NCBI RefSeq assembly: GCF_005771495.1 | Contig: NZ_VAUW01000020.1 | Span: forward strand, 1-64,000 | Direction: 5' to 3' | Source of the DNA: Maribacter sp. ACAM166 | Lineage (GTDB): Bacteria > Bacteroidota > Bacteroidia > Flavobacteriales > Flavobacteriaceae | DNA: 64,000 nt | Part shown: piece by piece, positions 58,385 to 64,000 of the stretch | Numbering within the stretch: position 1 is the first letter of the stretch | Layout: every line of letters starts with the position of its first letter | Notes under the pieces: generated by a model | The model's database searches: none | What the model was told of the DNA's origin: nothing | The model's input: the letters and a program-made list of their open reading frames with translations, nothing else | Made by a program: the position numbers and the translations under genes

Positions 58385-58614
58385 AGATATGCTGCTCACC
58401 CATTTGATAGTAGAGTTTCTGGGACCAAGGAATTGTTAATACCTAAGCTATTTGCAAAAAAATTGTACATAGTTGGCATACACAATGTTTGATAGGTATA
58501 CCGTTGGTGGAGTTGTGCCAATGGATGAATCTCTAAAATTAGAAACTGTTCCTTCAATTTGAAAGAAGAGAATTTTTTTGAAAGAAGAGAATTAGGAGTT
58601 GTTAATATAGGTGG
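58385..58614 (+). pseudogene. kduI: kduI remnant (5-dehydro-4-deoxy-D-glucuronate isomerase), N-terminal part
   Basis: Plus-strand frames spell the start of KduI in pieces: RYAAHPFD and LLIPKLFAKKLYIVGIHNV, then after a 2-base loss DRYTVGGVVPMDESLKLETVPS, then after a frame change FFERRELGVVNIGG. KduI converts 5-dehydro-4-deoxyglucuronate to 3-deoxy-glycero-hexosulonate. The start codon is gone. A 19-base tandem duplication (58558-58574 repeated at 58577-58593) sits inside. About 70 N-terminal residues remain; the following ~200 are missing, replaced by kduD sequence in the same frame. Confidence 0.85.
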
Positions 58615-58989
58615 TGAAATCATTAATATTTATCCTATGATGAGCGAATTAGGTAGAAATAGTATTTCTGCGTATGCTACTGCCGAAGGCGGACTTAAGA
58701 TGTTGACATGTAGTTTGGCGACGTAATGGGCAAAACATAATATTGCGGTCATTGGTATTGGTCCGGATTATTTTGCAACCTCGCAAACAGAGCCAATGCG
58801 TTTAGAGGATCATCCATTTAATGACTTTACCATAAACTGAACGTCATCGGCCAGATGGGGAATCTAAAGGATTTGGCAGGAACCGATATTTTTATTGCAT
58901 TAAGATCAAGTGATTTTGTGAACGGACAGGTTGTTTATGTGGATGGTGGTATATTGGCAACTATTGGAAAACCTTTAAATGAAATTTAA
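58615..58989 (+). pseudogene. kduD: kduD remnant (short-chain dehydrogenase), C-terminal half
   Basis: EIINIYPMMSELGRNSISAYA onward matches the C-terminal half of KduD/gluconate 5-dehydrogenase-type SDRs, ending in VNGQVVYVDGGILATIGKP. The catalytic Y-x3-K reads YATAE, so the lysine is lost (GAA at 58685). In-frame stops at 58724-58726 and 58838-58840 replace sense codons, and a 1-base loss near 58859 shifts the frame. The stop TAA (58987-58989) overlaps the uxaC start (TAATG), so kduD was once coupled to uxaC. It is joined in frame to the kduI remnant. Confidence 0.88.
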
Positions 58990-60407
58990 TGAGTACATCT
59001 TTACGATCTAATAAAACCTTTATGAATGATGACTTTCTTTTGGAGAATAAATTTTCCCAAAGGCTATTTCATGAGTATGCATCTCAGATGCCTATTATAG
59101 ACTATCACTGTCATTTACCTCCTAATGAGATAGCGAACAATCAAACTTTCGAAAACCTTACGAAAATCTGGATTAATGGCGATCATTACAAATGGCGTGC
59201 TATGCGAACTTTTGGAATAGATGAAAAGTATATTACCGGAGATGCTTCGGATAAGGAAAAATTTGCTCAATGGGCGAAAACAGTGCCCTATACGTTAAGA
59301 AATCCATTATACCATTGGACACATTTAGAGTTGCAAAGATATTTTGATATAGATATTTTGTTAAATTCAAATTCAGCAAATGAAATTTATGACGAGGCAA
59401 CGGCCAAACTTCAATCTCCTGAATTTAGTTGTCAAAGTCTCATCAAAAGAATGAATGTTGAGGTTGTTTGCACGACCGAAGATCCAATTGATAGTTTGGA
59501 GAATCATGTAAAAATTAAAAATAGTGACTTTGATGTGAAAGTAAGTACAGCATTTAGACCTGATAAGGCTATTTTGATTACAACGGATACCTATCTGGAG
59601 TATCTTGATAAATTATCAGAAGTTAGCGGTATTGCAATAGATTCTTATACGTCTTTGTGTGATGCGCTAAACTTGAGATTAGACTATTTTGAGCAAAATG
59701 GATGCACACTATCTGACCACGGATTAAGTTACGTGCCCTTTAGAAAATTTACTGATGCTGAAATAGAAGCAATTTTCCAAAAAAGACAAGCTAAGAAACA
59801 ATTGACATTAGAAGAGGATGAGAAATTTCAAACTTCTATTCTACTATTTTTGTGTAAACAATACCATAAACGTAATTGGATTCAACAATTTCACTTAGGT
59901 GCATTACGTAATAATAATGCCAGAATGAATCGCATACTTGGGCCTGACACAGGTTGGGATTCTATAGGCGATTATTCGCAAGCATCTACCTTGTCAATTT
60001 TTTTGAATACGTTAGATTCTGATGATAGTCTTACCAAAACTATTTTATATAATCTTAATCCTGCAGACAACGAAGTTCTGGCTGCCATGATTGGTAATTT
60101 TAATGATGGTAAAATAAAAGGAAAAATGCAGTTTGGTTCTGGTTGGTGGTTCTTAGATCAGAAGGATGGTATGACTAAGCAAATCAATGCACTTTCTAAT
60201 ATGGGGCTTATTAGTTGCTTCATAGGTATGTTAACAGACTCAAGAAGCTTTCTTTCTTATCCTCGACATGAATATTTTAGAAGGGTGTTATGTAACCTTT
60301 TCGGTCAAGAAATGCAGCGGGGCGAACTGCCTCAAGATTTTGAATTGGTCGGTAAAATCATTCAGGATATTTGTTATAACAATGCCAAAGAATATTTTAA
60401 ATTTTAA
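58989..60407 (+). CDS. uxaC: Glucuronate isomerase (uronate isomerase)
   Basis: A cytosolic amidohydrolase-fold enzyme of 472 residues converting D-glucuronate to D-fructuronate and D-galacturonate to D-tagaturonate. The family metal motif is IDYHCHLPPNEIANN (~37-50), followed by KWRAMRTFGI, and motifs QFHLGALRNNNARM and GPDTGWDSIGDY are characteristic. The length is normal. It is the first intact gene of the uronate operon; its ATG overlaps the dead kduD stop by one base. kdgK follows 24 bases after its stop. Confidence 0.96.
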   Translation: MSTSLRSNKTFMNDDFLLENKFSQRLFHEYASQMPIIDYHCHLPPNEIANNQTFENLTKIWINGDHYKWRAMRTFGIDEKYITGDASDKEKFAQWAKTVPYTLRNPLYHWTHLELQRYFDIDILLNSNSANEIYDEATAKLQSPEFSCQSLIKRMNVEVVCTTEDPIDSLENHVKIKNSDFDVKVSTAFRPDKAILITTDTYLEYLDKLSEVSGIAIDSYTSLCDALNLRLDYFEQNGCTLSDHGLSYVPFRKFTDAEIEAIFQKRQAKKQLTLEEDEKFQTSILLFLCKQYHKRNWIQQFHLGALRNNNARMNRILGPDTGWDSIGDYSQASTLSIFLNTLDSDDSLTKTILYNLNPADNEVLAAMIGNFNDGKIKGKMQFGSGWWFLDQKDGMTKQINALSNMGLISCFIGMLTDSRSFLSYPRHEYFRRVLCNLFGQEMQRGELPQDFELVGKIIQDICYNNAKEYFKF

Positions 60408-60431
60408 TACAAATTACAATTCAATAGAAAA

Positions 60432-61472
60432 ATGAAAAAAGTAGTCACTTTCGGTGAAATCATGCTTCGATTATCACCTCCAGGATTTTTAAGATTTTCT
60501 CAAGCCAACGAATTCGATGTAGTGTACGGTGGCGGCGAATCGAATGTTGCTGTTTCACTTGCGAATTACGGAGTTCCGGTTGATTTTGTGACCCGATTGC
60601 CTAAAAATGATATTGGGGAATGCGCATTGATGGAAATGCGTAAGAGAGGTGTAGGAACAAGTAAGATAGTTTTCGGCGGAGATCGTTTGGGTATTTACTT
60701 TTTAGAAACAGGCGCTGTAAGTCGTGGAAGTAAAGTGGTTTATGACCGTGCACATTCTGCAATTGCCGAAATTGAATCAGGAATGATTGATTGGGATGCT
60801 GTTTTTGATGGGGTGGAATGGTTTCATTGGACAGGTATTACGCCTGCTATTTCTCAAGGTGCAGCAGATGTTTGTTTAGAAGCTGTTAAGGCTGCGGAAA
60901 AAAAGGGAATCACTATTTCAACGGATTTGAACTACCGTGCTAAATTGTGGAATTATGGTGGTGATCGTGAAAAAATCATGACCGAACTGACATCGTATTG
61001 TGATGTTATTTTGGGTAACGAAGAAGATGCTGAAAAACATTTCGGAATTCATCCAGAAGGATTGGATGTGCATAAAGATGGCGCTGATGTAAAGGCTGAA
61101 GCCTTTTTATCGGTATGTAAGCAAATGATGAAAAAATTTCCGAAAGCTAAAAAAGTTATTACCACGCTTAGAGGTTCTATTTCTGCCTCGCACAATACAT
61201 GGGCAGGTGTACTTTGGGATGGTAAAAAAATGTATGAAACCCGTCAATATCAGATTACGGATATTGTAGATAGAGTAGGCGGAGGAGATTCATTCATGGG
61301 TGGATTAATTTATGGCTTATTGAAATACCCAGAGGATGATCAAAATGCACTGGATTTCGCAGTTGCAGCATCCTGTTTAAAGCACACGATTAAAGGAGAT
61401 GCTAATTTAGTAACGATAGCAGAAGTAGAAAAATTAATGGGTGGCGATGCCTCAGGTAGGGTAGCGCGATAA
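60432..61472 (+). CDS. kdgK: 2-keto-3-deoxygluconate kinase (PfkB family)
   Basis: A PfkB-family sugar kinase of 346 residues. The opening VVTFGEIMLRLSPPG, the substrate loop YGGGESNVAVSLANYG, STDLNYRAKLW, and the C-terminal signature VDRVGGGDSFMGGLIYG (catalytic aspartate ~285) are all present. It phosphorylates 2-keto-3-deoxygluconate for the next enzyme, KdgA. The assignment to KDG rather than another sugar rests on the neighbours uxaC and kdgA as well as the sequence. Confidence 0.93.
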   Translation: MKKVVTFGEIMLRLSPPGFLRFSQANEFDVVYGGGESNVAVSLANYGVPVDFVTRLPKNDIGECALMEMRKRGVGTSKIVFGGDRLGIYFLETGAVSRGSKVVYDRAHSAIAEIESGMIDWDAVFDGVEWFHWTGITPAISQGAADVCLEAVKAAEKKGITISTDLNYRAKLWNYGGDREKIMTELTSYCDVILGNEEDAEKHFGIHPEGLDVHKDGADVKAEAFLSVCKQMMKKFPKAKKVITTLRGSISASHNTWAGVLWDGKKMYETRQYQITDIVDRVGGGDSFMGGLIYGLLKYPEDDQNALDFAVAASCLKHTIKGDANLVTIAEVEKLMGGDASGRVAR

Positions 61473-61503
61473 AAGAATTATTAACAACAAAGAACAAAAG
61501 ATA

Positions 61504-62175
61504 ATGGCACAATATTCAAGATTGGAAGTTGCAGCAGTGATGAAAGAAACCGGCATGGTTCCTTTATTTTATCACTCAGATATTGAACTGGGAAAAAAGG
61601 TAATGAAGGCTTGTTATGACGGTGGCGCAAGATTACTAGAATTTACTGCCCGAGGAGATTTCGCTTTTGAGGTTTTTCTAGAGCTAAACAAGTTCGCTGT
61701 TAAGGAACTTCCAGGTCTGATTTTGGGCGTAGGATCTATAACTGATGCAGCCGCAGCTAGTTTTTATATGCAAATGGGTGCTAATTTTATAGTGACTCCA
61801 TCCTTACGTGAAGATATTGCCATTGCGTGTAACCGTAGAAAGGTATTATGGTCTCCGGGGTGCGGAAGTTTGACGGAGATCAATAAAGCAGAAGAATTAG
61901 GATGTGAAATTATAAAACTCTTCCCAGGTTCTACGTACGGACCGGGTTTCGTAAAGGCAATTAAAGGACCGCAACCATGGACAAGTGTAATGCCAACAGG
62001 TGGTGTAAGTACAGAAGAAAGCAATCTAAAAGGATGGTTTGATGCAGGTGTTACTTGTGTTGGTTTAGGTTCTCAATTAATCAGTAAAGATATTCTTGCC
62101 AGCAAAGATTATGATTTACTTGAGAAAAAGGTTTCAGATGTCTTAGCACTTATAAAAAAGATTAGATTAAACTAA
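61504..62175 (+). CDS. kdgA: KDPG/KHG aldolase
   Basis: A class I aldolase of 223 residues that cleaves 2-keto-3-deoxy-6-phosphogluconate to pyruvate and glyceraldehyde-3-phosphate. LLEFTARGDF holds the catalytic glutamate region, and GVGSITD, IVTPSLRED and WSPGCGSLTEI form the barrel. The Schiff-base lysine is in CEIIKLFPGSTYGP (~138), and MPTGGVS is the phosphate loop. It lies between kdgK and the TRAP genes, 4 bases before dctP, and closes the uronate pathway. Confidence 0.95.
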   Translation: MAQYSRLEVAAVMKETGMVPLFYHSDIELGKKVMKACYDGGARLLEFTARGDFAFEVFLELNKFAVKELPGLILGVGSITDAAAASFYMQMGANFIVTPSLREDIAIACNRRKVLWSPGCGSLTEINKAEELGCEIIKLFPGSTYGPGFVKAIKGPQPWTSVMPTGGVSTEESNLKGWFDAGVTCVGLGSQLISKDILASKDYDLLEKKVSDVLALIKKIRLN

Positions 62176-62179
62176 GGTT

Positions 62180-63157
62180 ATGAACCGTAAGCGCATTCTA
62201 TTCCTGTTGATTTTAACCACAACATTTTTGAGTTGTGGTGTGGATAATAAAACGAGAACCATACGACTGGGACATGGGTTGGATGTAAGCCACTCCGTTC
62301 ATAAGGCGATGGTCAAAATGGGAGAGGATTTACTTAAGCGTTCTGGAGGTAAACTTAAATTAGAGATATATCCCAGTCAGCAATTAGGAACCGAAAGAGA
62401 ATGTTTAGAACTGTTGCAAATTGGTAGTTTGGATATGACTAAAGTATCCGTAGGTGTATTGGAAAATTTTGCTCCAAAAATCAAGGTTCTTGGCTTACCT
62501 TATTTATTTAGAGATAGACAGCATTCATTTGACGTACTCGATGGCCCAATTGGGCAAATGTTACTGAACGAAGGTGAGAAGTATTGGTTAAAAGGTTTGG
62601 GTTATTATGATGCAGGTAGTCGTAGTTTTTATACGATGAACAAACCTATTGAAAAACCTTCTGATTTGGAAGGTGAAAAAATTCGGGTGATGGAAAGTGT
62701 TACGGCCGTAAATATGGTTAAGGCTTTAGGCGGTTCACCAACACCAATTTCATGGGGCGAATTATATACGTCGTTACAGCAAGGTGTTGTAGATGGTGCT
62801 GAAAACAACCCACCAAGTTTCTATCTTTCTCGACATTATGAAGTTTGTAAATATTACTCTTTAGATGAGCATACGGTATTACCAGATGTGTTGCTAATCG
62901 GTACGTATGTATGGGATAAACTTAATGCAGAAGAACAACAATGGTTGAGTGATTCTGTAAAGGAATCTGTTAAGTATCAGCGTATACTGTGGGCTGAAGC
63001 TGAAGAAGAGGCGTTGCGTGAAGTTCAAAAAGCAGGAGTTATAATTTCTCGACCAGACAAATCACTTTTTGCTGAAAAAGTGCAGAGTATTTATGAAGAT
63101 TATAAGGATGATGCGGAAATATACCCGTTGATTAAACAAATTCAAGAAACTCATTAA
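62180..63157 (+). CDS. dctP: TRAP transporter substrate-binding protein (DctP), lipoprotein
   Basis: A protein of 325 residues with a lipoprotein signal (LTTTFLSC), so it is anchored in the membrane. The DctP fold is clear: YPSQQLGTERECLELLQIGSLDM, LGLPYLFRDRQHSFDVLDG, the carboxylate-binding arginine region GEKIRVMESVTAVNMVKALGGSPTPI and GELYTSLQQGVVDGAENNPPS. It probably binds a hexuronate (glucuronate, galacturonate or an unsaturated relative). It begins 4 bases after kdgA. Confidence 0.92.
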   Translation: MNRKRILFLLILTTTFLSCGVDNKTRTIRLGHGLDVSHSVHKAMVKMGEDLLKRSGGKLKLEIYPSQQLGTERECLELLQIGSLDMTKVSVGVLENFAPKIKVLGLPYLFRDRQHSFDVLDGPIGQMLLNEGEKYWLKGLGYYDAGSRSFYTMNKPIEKPSDLEGEKIRVMESVTAVNMVKALGGSPTPISWGELYTSLQQGVVDGAENNPPSFYLSRHYEVCKYYSLDEHTVLPDVLLIGTYVWDKLNAEEQQWLSDSVKESVKYQRILWAEAEEEALREVQKAGVIISRPDKSLFAEKVQSIYEDYKDDAEIYPLIKQIQETH

Positions 63158-63162
63158 GTACT

Positions 63163-63621
63163 ATGCGAAGCAAAATAGACGCTATTTTAAGCAAGACCTT
63201 GGTGGTTATTATGGCAATCATGGTAATCAATGTTCTATGGCAGGTATTTACTAGATACGTAACTGGTAACCCTAGTTCATTTACCGATGAATTAGCTCGT
63301 TACTTAATGATATGGATTGGCGTTTTAGGCGCGGCATATGTTTCTGGCCGTAATTTGCATGTTGCAATTGATATATTACCGCTGCGACAGAATAAAAAAA
63401 CTCAGAAAAAACTAAAGGTGATTGTAACTATTTTGATAATCCTTTTTGTTTTTTTTGCTTTTGTTATAGGAGGTTCACGCTTGGTTTATATATCGTATGC
63501 GCTCGGTCAACAATCCCCAGCACTTCAGTTACCCTTAGCGGTGGTTTATGTCATAATCCCTATAAGCGGATTATTGATTATGTATTATAAAATTTCGGAC
63601 TTGAAAAATTTAAACTCATGA
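63163..63621 (+). CDS. dctQ: TRAP transporter small permease (DctQ)
   Basis: A membrane protein of 152 residues with four segments. VLWQVFTRYVTGNPSSFTDELARYLMIWIGVLGAAYVSGRNLHV is the family pattern, with the tryptophan-glutamine-arginine and FTDELAR motifs. It pairs with DctM. Its TGA overlaps the dctM start (ATGA). Confidence 0.93.
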   Translation: MRSKIDAILSKTLVVIMAIMVINVLWQVFTRYVTGNPSSFTDELARYLMIWIGVLGAAYVSGRNLHVAIDILPLRQNKKTQKKLKVIVTILIILFVFFAFVIGGSRLVYISYALGQQSPALQLPLAVVYVIIPISGLLIMYYKISDLKNLNS

Positions 63622-64000
63622 TCGAACATATACCCATTTTAGTACTGGTAATTAGTTTTATTTGTCTTTTGGCTATTGGCACTCCGGTGGCATGGAGTAT
63701 TGCTATTTCGTCTTTGTTGACCATGTTGGTTAGTATTCCTGCAATACCTGCCTTTACGACAGTTTCGCAAAGAATGGCAACAGGACTCGATAGTTTTGCG
63801 CTGTTGGCCATACCTTTCTTTATTTTGTCTGGGGAATTAATGAATAAGGGAGGTATAGCCCATCGACTTATTGCCTTTGCAAAAACATTAGTCGGGTCTT
63901 TGCCGGGTGGTTTGGCATTGATTAATGTTATTGCTGCCATGCTAATGGGAGCAATAGCTGGTTCAGCGATGGCATCGGCTTCTGCAATGGGAAGTATTTT
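63618..64000 (+). CDS. dctM: TRAP transporter large permease (DctM), cut by the window end
   Basis: Open from ATG at 63618 to the last base, so only the first ~127 residues are seen. These include several membrane segments and the typical MATGLDSFALLAIPFFILSGELMN and MGAIAGSAMASASAMGS stretches of DctM, which forms the sodium-coupled transport channel. The start overlaps the dctQ stop by 4 bases. The complete protein should be about 430 residues. Confidence 0.93.
   Translation, partial: MIEHIPILVLVISFICLLAIGTPVAWSIAISSLLTMLVSIPAIPAFTTVSQRMATGLDSFALLAIPFFILSGELMNKGGIAHRLIAFAKTLVGSLPGGLALINVIAAMLMGAIAGSAMASASAMGSI

Noticed and set aside
58396-58623. Minus-strand reading frame of 75 codons
   Set aside because: It lies opposite the kduI remnant, which explains the sequence on the plus strand.

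Overview
The window is chromosomal DNA of a flavobacterium (Bacteroidota, most likely a marine Flavobacteriaceae such as the Maribacter/Zobellia group; the genus is inference). The evidence is two T9SS type B sorting-domain proteins, a fused SecDF, an archaeal/eukaryotic-type prolyl-tRNA synthetase, a Rho with a long disordered N-terminal insertion, BT_3928-, DUF4293- and DUF2911-family proteins, and AT-rich intergenic DNA with Bacteroidota promoters of the form TTG-N19/20-TAnnTTTG. There is no rRNA, prophage, insertion sequence or CRISPR array. Most of the window is a stable core chromosome with a few decayed loci.

Layout. 1-13.6 kb: a NhaD-type antiporter behind a structured leader, a GH63-like glucosidase, an amidohydrolase, an orphan protein, FtsE, then an envelope block (TPR protein, TonB-receptor-like barrel, OmpA-like protein, NIPSNAP). 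13.9-26.5 kb: MFS transporter, NYN-LOTUS protein, DUF885 lipoprotein, DUF2911, AsnB, CsbD, GyrB, DUF6588, a small lipoprotein and malate dehydrogenase. 26.6-36 kb: SecDF, then minus-strand genes yidD-lgt-DUF192-GNAT-ABC, an AraC pseudogene, and folE-cysS. 36-44.4 kb: two T9SS cargo paralogues, a FadL-like porin next to a Trp/Gly/Asn-rich lipoprotein, ProS, twin tRNA-Glu genes and S20. 45-58 kb: a lipoprotein/7TM pair with a possible kinase relic, Rho, DUF4293, phosphoesterase, truA-ABC exporter, cdaA and folP, and DUF1599-BT_3928-tpiA-prmA-clpS.

58.3-64 kb is a hexuronate-use operon: promoter, LacI-family operator, a ruined kduI-kduD gene, then intact uxaC, kdgK, kdgA and a TRAP transporter (dctP, dctQ, dctM; dctM is cut by the window end). 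The transporter would bring in uronates, UxaC isomerises them, and KdgK plus KdgA split 2-keto-3-deoxygluconate into pyruvate and glyceraldehyde-3-phosphate.

The most interesting signals are: (1) a deletion that fused the start of kduI in frame to the end of kduD, followed by further decay, inside an operon that otherwise looks intact and regulated; (2) two perfect heptamer arrays (18 x CTAACAA and 15 x TATCAAC) whose units differ by one base, 20 kb apart; (3) a cloverleaf-like RNA fold before the antiporter gene; (4) a lipoprotein/7TM pair with a possible kinase relic downstream; (5) palindromic control sites before gyrB and the MFS gene. I did not find a clearly new multi-gene system.
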